Shown here one piece after another: positions 1 through 5,923 of a DNA stretch of 6,146 nucleotides (position 1 is its first letter; each line of letters opens with the position of its first letter). The stretch covers positions 1 to 6,146 of the forward strand of contig CAZRMT010000058.1 of assembly GCA_964601265.1 (NCBI GenBank), in the 5' to 3' direction. Position numbers and translations under genes: made by a program. The notes beneath the pieces are model-generated. The model ran no database searches, was not told where the DNA came from, and saw nothing but the letters and a program-made list of their open reading frames with translations. The stretch comes from UBA4675 sp964601265 (lineage in GTDB: Bacteria; Bacillota; Clostridia; Christensenellales; Borkfalkiaceae).

Positions 1-67
1 GAACAAAAATAATGTAAAAACCTAATGTTTTTAGGTGTTAAAAGTTAACAAAATATTTAACGGTTAT

Positions 68-103
68 AAATAGGCTTGCCGTAAAACGGTAAGCCTATTT
101 TTT
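68..103 (+). terminator. Intrinsic terminator of an upstream operon
   Basis: A 15-bp stem (68-82 with 86-100, AAATAGGCTTGCCGT against ACGGTAAGCCTATTT, one G-T wobble) closes on a 3-nt AAA loop. It runs into a T-rich tail, TTT-G-TTT. This is the classic Rho-independent form. No open frame reaches it inside the window: all three plus frames stop before position 30. The gene it serves must therefore end at or before the left edge. The stem is A/T-rich at its base, so it could also work on the minus strand, but no minus-strand gene approaches it. Confidence 0.9.
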
Positions 104-196
104 GTTTAAAAGGAACGTAGCAATGAAAAAAAACAGTTCAATTTAATACGTTTTTTTATATTTTTAATTTTTTTTCTTATTGTATAATGCGGGGGA
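104..196. other. AT-rich non-coding spacer upstream of the dnaE promoter
   Basis: No credible gene is present here. The stretch holds long T and A runs, with T-tracts over about 151-177, ending in a G-rich patch at 189-195. A TATAAT hexamer at 183-188 has no convincing -35 at 16-18 bp (the candidates are T-runs), so it is at most a weak second promoter. The T-tracts lie upstream of the better promoter at 197-225 and could act as an UP-like or bent-DNA segment; that is inference. A seven-codon ORF at 123-146 is too short to support. Confidence 0.5.
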
Positions 197-225
197 TTGA
201 CTTTAAGAAAAAAATGTTGTATAAA
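197..225 (+). promoter_or_regulatory. Sigma-A-type promoter for the dnaE operon
   Basis: TTGACT (197-202, five of six consensus bases) is followed by exactly 17 bp and TATAAA (220-225, five of six). Transcription should begin near 231-233, giving a leader of about 55 nt before the dnaE ATG at 288. This is the best-matching promoter in the window. It is the natural start for dnaE, the FTR-like gene and yqeY, because no terminator lies between those genes. Confidence 0.7.
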
Positions 226-240
226 TATTTTATGGGTTCG

Positions 241-276
241 TGTGTTCCGAAAGTTTAATTTTAAACCGGTCGCACA
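241..276 (+). promoter_or_regulatory. Hairpin in the dnaE mRNA leader
   Basis: The leader can fold into an imperfect hairpin ending just before the dnaE ribosome binding site. Pairs are TGTGT (241-245) with GCACA (272-276, one G-U), CCG (247-249) with CGG (267-269), and GTTTA (253-257) with TAAAC (262-266). A small internal loop, an AAA bulge and an A/T-rich tip interrupt it. There is no T-tail, so it is not a terminator. It could affect mRNA stability or ribosome access, but no known riboswitch or protein site was recognised. Confidence 0.35.
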
Positions 277-283
277 AAAGGTG
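277..283 (+). promoter_or_regulatory. Ribosome binding site fixing the dnaE start at 288
   Basis: AAAAGGTG (277-284 allowing its edge) matches part of the anti-16S consensus AAGGAGGTG and sits 4-6 nt before ATG 288. The in-frame GTG at 240 has no such site, lies almost at the predicted transcription start and within or beside the leader hairpin, and would add 16 residues ahead of the conserved PHP start. ATG 288 is preferred. Confidence 0.75.
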
Positions 284-287
284 TTTT

Positions 288-3200
288 ATGAAAAATTTTG
301 TTCATCTTCACGTTCATACGGAGTTTTCTATTCTTGACGGAATGGCAAGAATAAAAGATATGGTTGAAAAAGCAAAAAAGCTCGGTATGAAGGCAATAGC
401 AATAACCGACCACGGCAATATGTACGGAGCGGTTACTTTTTTTGACGCTTGCAACAATTTTAAAAAACCCGAAGATAGGGTTAAAGCTATTATAGGTCAA
501 GAGTTTTACGTTTGCGACGATTTACACGTAAAAGCTCGTGTAAAGGACGACGTTAACGGCAACGGCTTTAAAGACAGGCGACATTTAGTGTTGCTTGCCA
601 AAGACGAAACGGGCTATAAAAACCTTTGTATTTTAACTTCTATTGCTTTTAAAGAAGGATATTATTATAAACCCAGAATAGACTTAAAAACGCTTGCAGA
701 ACACCACGAAGGGCTTGTTTGTACTTCTGCGTGTATCGGCGGAGATATTCCGCAAGCGATATTATCTGGAAATTTAGACAAAGCCGAAGAACTTACTTTG
801 TTTTTTAAAAATCTATTTGGCGACGATTTTTATTTAGAATTACAAAATCACGGGCTAGAAGAAGAAAAAATCGTAAATAATTATTTAAAAATTTTAGCCT
901 CAAAACACAACATAAAAACAATCGTTACCAACGACGTTCATTACCTTGAAAAAGAAGACGCACCCGTTCACGAGGTAATGCTTTGCATTAACACTAAAAC
1001 CACGCTTGACGACCCCAACCATATGAAGTTTACGGGCGAGGAGTTTTATTTTAAGAGCTATGACGAAATGTTAGAGGCTTTTCCCGACGACGAGGAATCC
1101 TTGCTTAATACTAACGAAATAGCGGATAAATGTAATTTTTCGTTCGATTACGGACATTATAAATATCCGAGGTTTAAGCCCGTTACGGGACAAACTCCGA
1201 TAGAATATATTAGAGATTTGGTGGACGAAGGCGTAAAAAGAAAGTACGGCGAGTACACGGACGAGATAAGAGAGAGAATAGAGTATGAATTAGGCGTTAT
1301 AGAAAGGCTCGGATATATAGAATACTATCTAATCGTTTGGGATTATATTCATCACGCAAGGGAAATGGGTATATCCGTAGGACCGGGGCGTGGTTCGGGA
1401 GCAGGTTCCATTATAGCGTATCTAATAGATATAACCGATATAGACCCTTTAAAATACGACTTGTATTTCGAGCGTTTTTTGAATTCGGAAAGGGTGTCGG
1501 CGCCTGACTTCGACGTCGATTTCGAAGATTCTCGCAGACAAGAAGTTATCGACTACGTTCGTGAAAAGTACGGCGACGGCGCAGTTGCTAAAATTATTAC
1601 TTTCGGTACAATGGCGGCTAAAAACGCCATAAAGGACGTAGGGAGAGTTTTGCGTGTTCCTTATGCGGAACTCGATAAAATAACGAAAAACGTTCCGTCT
1701 AAAATTAAAAAAGGTGGAGTTGAAATAGAGATAAAAAGACCGTTTATTATAAAAAAGGTTTTCGGTTTTTACGACGACGGCAAAGGCTTGGATTATTCCG
1801 TTCCTGAGCTTGTCGAAGTATATAATTCTAACCCTGAAATAAAACGAGTCATAGATATTGCAAGTAAGCTCGAAGATATGCCTAGGCAGTCTTCAACCCA
1901 CGCTTGCGGTGTTTTAATCGGTGCGAAAGACTTGGACGACCAAATGCCTATGTCGAGAAACGGCGACGATATTACCACGAGTTACGTCGGTGTGGAACTT
2001 GAGCATTTAGGCTTTTTAAAAATGGACTTTTTAGGGCTTAGGAACTTATCCGATATAAAGCTTGCGCTCGGCTACGTTAAAGAGAATTACGGAGTCGATA
2101 TAAATTTCGGTAGATCGTACGACGACCCGAAAGTTTACGAGCTTATCTCATCGGGTGATACGAAGGCGATATTCCAGATAGAGTCGTCGGGCTTTCAGTC
2201 TTTCTTGAAACAACTTTTGCCGTCCTGCCTAGAAGATATAGTTGCAGCCGTTTCGCTTTATCGTCCGGGACCTATGGATTCGATAGGTAGATTCGTTCAC
2301 AACAAGCACAATCCTCGTGACGTAGTTTATGCCCACCCGTTATTAGAGCCTATTTTAAAACAAACCTACGGGTGTATCGTATATCAAGAGCAAGTTATGA
2401 AAATCGTTCAAGAGCTTGCGGGGTATTCACTAGGACAAGCAGACCTTGTTCGTCGTATGATGGGTAAAAAGAAAGTTGAGGAAATGGAAAAAGAAGAGAT
2501 AATATTCCTTAACGGTAAAGAGGCTTACGTCGATTCTCACGGCAAGCAAATCACGGCAATAAAAGGTTGTTTAAACAACGGCGTCAGCGAAGATGTTGCT
2601 CGTCAAATTTGGTCTGAAATGAAAGACTTTGCTAAGTACGCCTTTAATAAGTCGCATGCGGCGGCATATTCGATAATAACCTATCAAACGGCGTATTTAA
2701 AAGCATATTACTTGCCCGAATTTTTAACGGCGGTACTAAACAACCGAATAACTAATATCGACGAAATCAAAAACTACGTATCTTACGTAAAATCCAAAAA
2801 AATAATGGTTTTACCGCCCGATATAAACGAAAGTAAAACGTATTTTTCCACTAAAAACGGTCAAATTCGTTTCGGACTTGCCGCAGTTAAAGGAATAGGT
2901 TTAAGCGTAATAGACAGCATTATCGAGGAGCGAGAAACCAACGGCAAGTTCACTTCGCTTGAAGATTTTTGTTTAAGGTGCGTAAAAGACGTAAATGTAA
3001 GACTTGTCGAAAATTTAATTTACGCAGGGGCTTTCGATTGTACGGGCAAAAACAGACGACAAATGATTTTAGCTTATGCCGAAATTTTGGAAAAAGCAAA
3101 CCTTATAAAAAAGCAAAACGAAGCTAATCAGTTTAATATTTTTGAGATTTTCGGCGCAGAAACACAAAAAATAGACGTTGAATATCCTGTTGTTAAAGAG

Positions 3201-3890
3201 TTTTCTTTAAAAGAGAAATTGTCATACGAAAAACAAGTTGCGGGCGTATATATTACGGGACACCCGCTAGAGCAATATTATTCTATGCTTTCGTCTATGC
3301 CGAATAATACGGAGGATTTTTTAGACTTTCAAGAAAACCAAGACGAAGGCGAAGAAGAAATGGAAATACAATCTTCTCTTCACGACGGCTCTTTCGTTCA
3401 GTTGGGCGGAATAGTTACTTCCGTTAAAAAGCTTATGACCAAAAACGGCAGTTATATGGCGATAGTGGGAATTGAAGATTTATACGGCGAAATAGAATGT
3501 GTTTTATTTCCGAAATCTTACGATAAATATTTTCAAGATTTAGAAGTAGACAGTATAGTAACTTTAAAGGGTAAACTTCAATTAAGAGACGGAAAACCAC
3601 CCAGCGTATCTATAGAGAGTTTAAATTTTTTAAACTCGCAAGAAGAATCGGAAGAAGTTGTTCAAAACAAAAAAACGCAGTTTATGGGGCTTATTATTTC
3701 CCAAGAAAACGAAAAGAGATTAGAGGAAATATACGATATTTTAAGTTTTTACCCCGGAGAAATACAAGTGGCGGTAAAAATTAAAGGCAAAAACCAAAGA
3801 ACTCGTTATAGTGTAAGAAATTGCAGAGGGCTTTTAAACGAATTGACTTCCGTTTTGTCGGAAGACGAAATAAAATTTTTCGAGGTGTAA
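288..3890 (+). CDS. dnaE: DNA polymerase III subunit alpha (DnaE)
   Basis: C-family replicative DNA polymerase of 1,200 residues that extends primed DNA at the fork, working with the sliding clamp. The N-terminal PHP domain (about 1-270) opens with HVHTEFSILDG and keeps every expected metal ligand: H8, H10, D17, H42, E72, H99, C149, D216 and H218. The catalytic core has GPGRGSGAGS (365-374), PDFDVDF with D409 and D411, and the third aspartate D580 in KMDFLGLR; these match E. coli D401, D403 and D555. FNKSHAAAYS (786-795) is a conserved fingers motif. A helix-hairpin-helix segment lies near 862-880, a likely internal clamp-binding motif QFNIF at 948-952, GHPL at 991-994, an acidic linker at about 1005-1033, and an OB fold from about 1037. 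Length and order fit DnaE rather than PolC, which has an inserted DEDD exonuclease and a different domain order. First gene of a three-gene operon. Confidence 0.97.
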   Translation: MKNFVHLHVHTEFSILDGMARIKDMVEKAKKLGMKAIAITDHGNMYGAVTFFDACNNFKKPEDRVKAIIGQEFYVCDDLHVKARVKDDVNGNGFKDRRHLVLLAKDETGYKNLCILTSIAFKEGYYYKPRIDLKTLAEHHEGLVCTSACIGGDIPQAILSGNLDKAEELTLFFKNLFGDDFYLELQNHGLEEEKIVNNYLKILASKHNIKTIVTNDVHYLEKEDAPVHEVMLCINTKTTLDDPNHMKFTGEEFYFKSYDEMLEAFPDDEESLLNTNEIADKCNFSFDYGHYKYPRFKPVTGQTPIEYIRDLVDEGVKRKYGEYTDEIRERIEYELGVIERLGYIEYYLIVWDYIHHAREMGISVGPGRGSGAGSIIAYLIDITDIDPLKYDLYFERFLNSERVSAPDFDVDFEDSRRQEVIDYVREKYGDGAVAKIITFGTMAAKNAIKDVGRVLRVPYAELDKITKNVPSKIKKGGVEIEIKRPFIIKKVFGFYDDGKGLDYSVPELVEVYNSNPEIKRVIDIASKLEDMPRQSSTHACGVLIGAKDLDDQMPMSRNGDDITTSYVGVELEHLGFLKMDFLGLRNLSDIKLALGYVKENYGVDINFGRSYDDPKVYELISSGDTKAIFQIESSGFQSFLKQLLPSCLEDIVAAVSLYRPGPMDSIGRFVHNKHNPRDVVYAHPLLEPILKQTYGCIVYQEQVMKIVQELAGYSLGQADLVRRMMGKKKVEEMEKEEIIFLNGKEAYVDSHGKQITAIKGCLNNGVSEDVARQIWSEMKDFAKYAFNKSHAAAYSIITYQTAYLKAYYLPEFLTAVLNNRITNIDEIKNYVSYVKSKKIMVLPPDINESKTYFSTKNGQIRFGLAAVKGIGLSVIDSIIEERETNGKFTSLEDFCLRCVKDVNVRLVENLIYAGAFDCTGKNRRQMILAYAEILEKANLIKKQNEANQFNIFEIFGAETQKIDVEYPVVKEFSLKEKLSYEKQVAGVYITGHPLEQYYSMLSSMPNNTEDFLDFQENQDEGEEEMEIQSSLHDGSFVQLGGIVTSVKKLMTKNGSYMAIVGIEDLYGEIECVLFPKSYDKYFQDLEVDSIVTLKGKLQLRDGKPPSVSIESLNFLNSQEESEEVVQNKKTQFMGLIISQENEKRLEEIYDILSFYPGEIQVAVKIKGKNQRTRYSVRNCRGLLNELTSVLSEDEIKFFEV
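3882..3887 (+). promoter_or_regulatory. Ribosome binding site inside the end of dnaE
   Basis: GAGGTG forms the last two sense codons of dnaE (Glu-Val) and also the Shine-Dalgarno site for the next gene, whose ATG at 3891 follows the dnaE TAA with no gap. This arrangement implies translational coupling: ribosomes ending dnaE are placed at the next start. Confidence 0.8.
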
Positions 3891-4088
3891 ATGAAAGTAA
3901 GATTTTCAGACGATAAAAAAAGGGTTGAAGAAGTTTTACAAGGTCTAAAGGCAAAAGACGGATATTGCCCGTGTAAGGTCGGAAAACGCCCCGAGAACAA
4001 ATGTATTTGTCAAGAGTTTAAAGAGCAGATAGCAAACCCCGAGTTTGAAGGGTGTTGCCATTGCGGATTGTATTTTAAAGAAAAATAA
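3891..4088 (+). CDS. Ferredoxin-thioredoxin reductase catalytic-chain-like small protein
   Basis: A 65-residue cytosolic protein with no signal peptide. It has seven cysteines in the pattern CPC (26-28), nine residues, CIC (38-40), fifteen residues, CHC (56-58), followed by GLYF, plus an extra C55. Plant and cyanobacterial FTR catalytic chains carry three Cys-x-Cys pairs in the same order (CPC, CPC, CHC): four cysteines hold a [4Fe-4S] cluster and two form the redox disulphide. By analogy C26, C38, C40 and C56 would bind the cluster and C28/C58 form the disulphide. The spacing between pairs differs from the classical family, and the protein is shorter than the roughly 110-residue plant chain. 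No variable-chain partner, thioredoxin or ferredoxin gene is nearby. Likely an Fe-S redox protein of the short anaerobe branch; partner and substrate are unknown. It abuts dnaE and is probably translationally coupled to it. Confidence 0.82.
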   Translation: MKVRFSDDKKRVEEVLQGLKAKDGYCPCKVGKRPENKCICQEFKEQIANPEFEGCCHCGLYFKEK

Positions 4089-4116
4089 ATTAGGCTATAT
4101 GCCGATAAAAAGCAAA

Positions 4117-4122
4117 AAGGAG
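4117..4122 (+). promoter_or_regulatory. Ribosome binding site of yqeY
   Basis: AAGGAG, with seven bases before ATG 4130. It is a stronger match than the sites of dnaE and the FTR-like gene, so yqeY can be translated independently of the upstream genes on the same mRNA. Confidence 0.8.
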
Positions 4123-4129
4123 ATTAAAT

Positions 4130-4552
4130 ATGACTTTAGAAGAATTTAAAAAATTAAAAATCGAAAGTATGAAAGCGAGAGACAGCGTTGCCGTAAATGC
4201 GTACAACGCAATAATATCAAAACTTATGCTTGCTAAAATCGAGAAAAAGGCGAGCGGAGAAGATTTGAATGACGCCGACGTCGTTTCTATTTTGAAAAAG
4301 ACCGAAAAAGAGTTGATTGAAGAAAGAGACGGCTATTTAAAAGCGGGCAGAGAGGAAAACGTTAAAGAACTTAACGAACAACTTGCAATTATCGAAAAAT
4401 ATATTCCTAAAATGATGAGCGAAGAGCAAATCAAAGCGGAAATAGAAAAGCTCGAAGATAAGAGCGTTCCTCCAGTTATGAAGTATTTTAAAACTAATTT
4501 TGCGGGCAAAGTAGAAATGAAAACCGTAAGCGAAGTATTAAAGAAAATGTAA
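4130..4552 (+). CDS. yqeY: GatB/YqeY domain-containing protein
   Basis: A 140-residue, highly charged, almost wholly helical protein with no signal or membrane segment. It shows the YqeY signature: an N-terminal helical region with paired Lys/Glu (1-85), the conserved LAIIEKYIPKMMSEEQI stretch (85-101), and a C-terminal AGKVEMKTVSEVLKKM (125-140) like the tail domain of GatB. The length is near the family's usual 145-150. In GatB this fold helps the amidotransferase hold tRNA; for stand-alone YqeY the role is not established, and tRNA binding is an inference from that likeness. The start is clear: AAGGAG at 4117-4122 is 7 nt before the ATG. It lies 41 bp after the FTR-like gene with no terminator between, so it is the last gene of the dnaE operon. 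Confidence 0.92.
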   Translation: MTLEEFKKLKIESMKARDSVAVNAYNAIISKLMLAKIEKKASGEDLNDADVVSILKKTEKELIEERDGYLKAGREENVKELNEQLAIIEKYIPKMMSEEQIKAEIEKLEDKSVPPVMKYFKTNFAGKVEMKTVSEVLKKM

Positions 4553-4561
4553 TTTATATAT

Positions 4562-4595
4562 AAAAAATCCGAGAGAAAAGGCTCTCGGATTTTTT
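4562..4595. terminator. Bidirectional terminator between yqeY and the TtcA-family gene
   Basis: A perfect 14-bp stem (4562-4575, AAAAAATCCGAGAG; 4582-4595, CTCTCGGATTTTTT) closes on a 6-nt AAAAGG loop. The A-run on the left and T-run on the right give a U-tail in either direction, so one element can end both convergent transcripts. Its right arm includes two bases of the TtcA-family stop codon (TAA, plus positions 4594-4596). Confidence 0.93.
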
Positions 4596-5319
4596 ATTCT
4601 TCTGTTTTAAAAAGATTGTATCTCTCGGGGTGAGTTATTGCGGAATGAATTCTTTTTTTGACGAACGGAATATCTTTTTTTACGCTGTCAAGTAGTTCTT
4701 TTACGTATTGTCGTTGAGTGTGTTTATCGGCAGGGCAAGGGTTATGAAGTACCGTTTTGTTTTTCATAAAAGCGGAAATGTCCTTTTCTTCTATTAAAAT
4801 CATAGGACGAATTACGCTCATTCCCGTGCGTGACATAAAACTAACGGGTGCAAAAGTAGAAAGTCTTCCTTCATAAAACATAGAGAGGAAAAAGGTTTCG
4901 ATTAGGTCGTCTGCGTGGTGTCCTAGCGCAAGTTTGTTAATTCCGTGCTTTAATGCCGTTGTACAAAGTGCACCTCGGCGCATTTTCGAGCATAGACTAC
5001 AAGGATTACTTTCTTTGCGTACGTCGAATAAAATTTCGCCTATATCGGTTTTTTCTATAATCCATTCTACGCCTAATTCGTTGCATCTTTTTTGTATTGC
5101 GTTAAGTTCTTTTTTGTCGTAATTAAGCCCCATATCTATGGTAATGGCGTATAAATCAAAACGTTTTGGATAAAACCTTTTAAGTCCCGCCATAATTTCA
5201 AGCAAGGCAAGGCTGTCTTTTCCGCCGGATAAACCCACCGCTATTTTATCGTTTTCTTCTATCATATGGTATTGTTCCACCGCACGTCTTGCAGGGGACA
5301 AAAGTTTTTGTAAATCCAT
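4594..5319 (-). CDS. ttcA: TtcA-family tRNA 2-thiocytidine synthetase (PP-loop ATPase)
   Basis: A 241-residue cytosolic PP-loop ATPase. Numbered from the chosen start it has the ATP-binding loop SGGKDS (31-36), the paired cysteines C107 and C110 in NPCSLCSKMRRGAL, GHHADD (133-138) and a third conserved cysteine C195 in HNPCPADKHTQRQ. In TtcA three cysteines of this kind hold a [4Fe-4S] cluster, and the enzyme adenylates and then thiolates cytidine 32 of certain tRNAs. There are no TtuA-type zinc fingers and no TilS C-terminal domain, so TtcA is the better fit. It is shorter than E. coli TtcA (311), so the exact tRNA target is uncertain. ATG 5319 is chosen because GGAG (5327-5330) sits 7 nt upstream; an in-frame ATG at 5334 has no such site and touches the -10 box. 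It is convergent with yqeY and divergent from the ferritin-like gene. Confidence 0.87.
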   Translation of the reverse strand: MDLQKLLSPARRAVEQYHMIEENDKIAVGLSGGKDSLALLEIMAGLKRFYPKRFDLYAITIDMGLNYDKKELNAIQKRCNELGVEWIIEKTDIGEILFDVRKESNPCSLCSKMRRGALCTTALKHGINKLALGHHADDLIETFFLSMFYEGRLSTFAPVSFMSRTGMSVIRPMILIEEKDISAFMKNKTVLHNPCPADKHTQRQYVKELLDSVKKDIPFVKKRIHSAITHPERYNLFKTEE

Positions 5320-5336
5320 TTTTATTCTCCGCATTT

Positions 5337-5365
5337 ATTATATACTGTTTTGTTAAAAAAAACAA
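5337..5365 (-). promoter_or_regulatory. Promoter of the TtcA-family gene
   Basis: On the minus strand, TTGTTT (5365-5360, three of six) is followed by 17 bp and a perfect TATAAT (5342-5337). Transcription would start near 5330, at the ribosome binding site, leaving a very short leader of about 11 nt. That supports translation from ATG 5319 rather than ATG 5334. Confidence 0.55.
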
Positions 5366-5379
5366 ACGTGTAACAAAAC
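5347..5379. repeat. Perfect 9-bp inverted repeat in the divergent promoter region
   Basis: GTTTTGTTA (5347-5355) is matched by its exact reverse complement TAACAAAAC (5371-5379), 15 bp apart. The left arm lies in the -10/-35 spacer of the TtcA-family promoter. The right arm overlaps the candidate -35 of the ferritin-like gene. The form suits an operator for a dimeric regulator acting on both genes, but the sequence is AT-rich and no regulator family was recognised. As RNA it would be a weak A-U stem with a large loop and no T-tail, so it is not a terminator. Confidence 0.45.
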
Positions 5380-5399
5380 TTTTTAAAGGTTAATAGAAT
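5370..5399 (+). promoter_or_regulatory. Candidate promoter of the ferritin-like gene
   Basis: TAGAAT (5394-5399, five of six to TATAAT) has GTAACA (5370-5375, four of six) 18 bp upstream. Transcription would start around 5406, close to the ribosome binding site. The match is modest, and the promoter may need an activator or alternative sigma factor. Confidence 0.35.
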
Positions 5400-5405
5400 A
5401 AATAG

Positions 5406-5412
5406 AAGGCGG
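5406..5412 (+). promoter_or_regulatory. Ribosome binding site deciding the ferritin-like start
   Basis: AAGGCGG, one mismatch from AAGGAGG, is 6 nt before ATG 5419. The alternative TTG at 5413 directly abuts the site with no spacing, so ATG 5419 is the likely start. Confidence 0.75.
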
Positions 5413-5418
5413 TTGATT

Positions 5419-5907
5419 ATGGAGTGTTGTAAATATTGTTTAAGTTTACCGTATCCCGAAGTGGAAGGGAAAATAGATAACGGAACTTTGGCGTTGTTAA
5501 TGCAGTCGTATGGCGGAAAAGGCGGAGAACTATCCGCCATATCGCAGTATATGTACGAAGACATTCTATTTGGTAAAGACGAAAAAGAAACGACCGAACA
5601 AATAAAGGGGATAGCCATTTGCGAAATGAAGCACTTTGAGTTGCTTGGAGAGGCAATTACGACTTTTGGCGGAGAACCTTTGTTCTCCGGCGCTTATCGT
5701 TTTTGGAGCGGTAGTTTTTTAAATTATTCAAAGGATTTACCTTCGCTTATAGCATATAATATAAATTCCGAAGAAAACGCTATAAATGAGTACGAAAAGA
5801 TAATTAGTTGTACTGATAACGATTCTTTAAAAAGACTAATCGGCAGAATAATTATGGACGAACAATTACATATCACGATTTTTGAGAATATGCTAAAACA
5901 AAATTAG
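5419..5907 (+). CDS. Ferritin-like di-metal protein (rubrerythrin / Mn-catalase-like fold)
   Basis: A 162-residue, probably cytosolic four-helix-bundle protein. The expected di-metal ligands fall at regular places: E37 (GGELSAISQY), E69 and H72 (CEMKH), E119 (NSEENAINEY), and E148 and H151 (DEQLH). Two ExxH motifs, each after a lone Glu on the preceding helix, are the hallmark of the ferritin/rubrerythrin/Mn-catalase superfamily. The PYPEVEG start and the YRFWSGSF segment (93-100) resemble small clostridial ferritin-like proteins annotated as ferritin-like, bacterioferritin or CotJC-like. There is no rubredoxin domain. An unusual Cys cluster C3, C4, C7 heads the protein. Likely roles are peroxide removal or metal handling; the metal (Fe or Mn) and reaction cannot be told from sequence. 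It is a single-gene unit, divergent from the TtcA-family gene and followed by its own terminator. Confidence 0.85.
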   Translation: MECCKYCLSLPYPEVEGKIDNGTLALLMQSYGGKGGELSAISQYMYEDILFGKDEKETTEQIKGIAICEMKHFELLGEAITTFGGEPLFSGAYRFWSGSFLNYSKDLPSLIAYNINSEENAINEYEKIISCTDNDSLKRLIGRIIMDEQLHITIFENMLKQN

Positions 5908-5923
5908 TAATAAAAAAGAAATT

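Noticed and set aside
20..36. Six-bp hairpin ACCTAA/TTAGGT
   Set aside because: Short and weak, with no T-tail; the real terminator is at 68-103.
36..50. Palindrome TGTTAA-AAG-TTAACA, reminiscent of a Rex-type operator
   Set aside because: The spacer is 3 rather than 4 bp, it sits just before a terminator rather than near a promoter, and the DNA is AT-rich.
123..146. Seven-codon ORF (MKKNSSI) after AAAAGGA
   Set aside because: It lies upstream of the predicted dnaE promoter and just after a terminator, and is too short and low-complexity to support as a gene.
183..188. TATAAT hexamer as a main dnaE promoter
   Set aside because: No usable -35 at 16-18 bp; the TTGACT-N17-TATAAA pair just downstream is far better.
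232..258. Eight-codon ORF in the dnaE leader starting at the predicted transcription start
   Set aside because: It has no ribosome binding site and no run of one amino-acid codon that would suggest attenuation; probably chance.
240..287. Sixteen-residue N-terminal extension of DnaE from GTG 240
   Set aside because: No ribosome binding site, overlap with the leader hairpin and predicted transcription start, and the conserved PHP start lies right after ATG 288.
261..500. Minus-strand frame of 79 codons over the start of dnaE
   Set aside because: Shadow of the PHP-domain coding sequence; no family features and no ribosome binding site.
1793..1978. Minus-strand frame of 61 codons within dnaE
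   Set aside because: Shadow frame antisense to the polymerase core.
3806..4000. Minus-strand frame of 64 codons across the dnaE/FTR-like junction
   Set aside because: Antisense to two well-supported genes, with no promoter or recognisable protein.
4934..5122. Plus-strand frame of 62 codons inside the TtcA-family gene
   Set aside because: Antisense shadow of a gene with clear PP-loop and CxxC motifs.
5322..5656. Two minus-strand frames (98 and 79 codons) over the ferritin-like gene
   Set aside because: Shadows of the ferritin-like coding sequence; they would run through the divergent promoter region.
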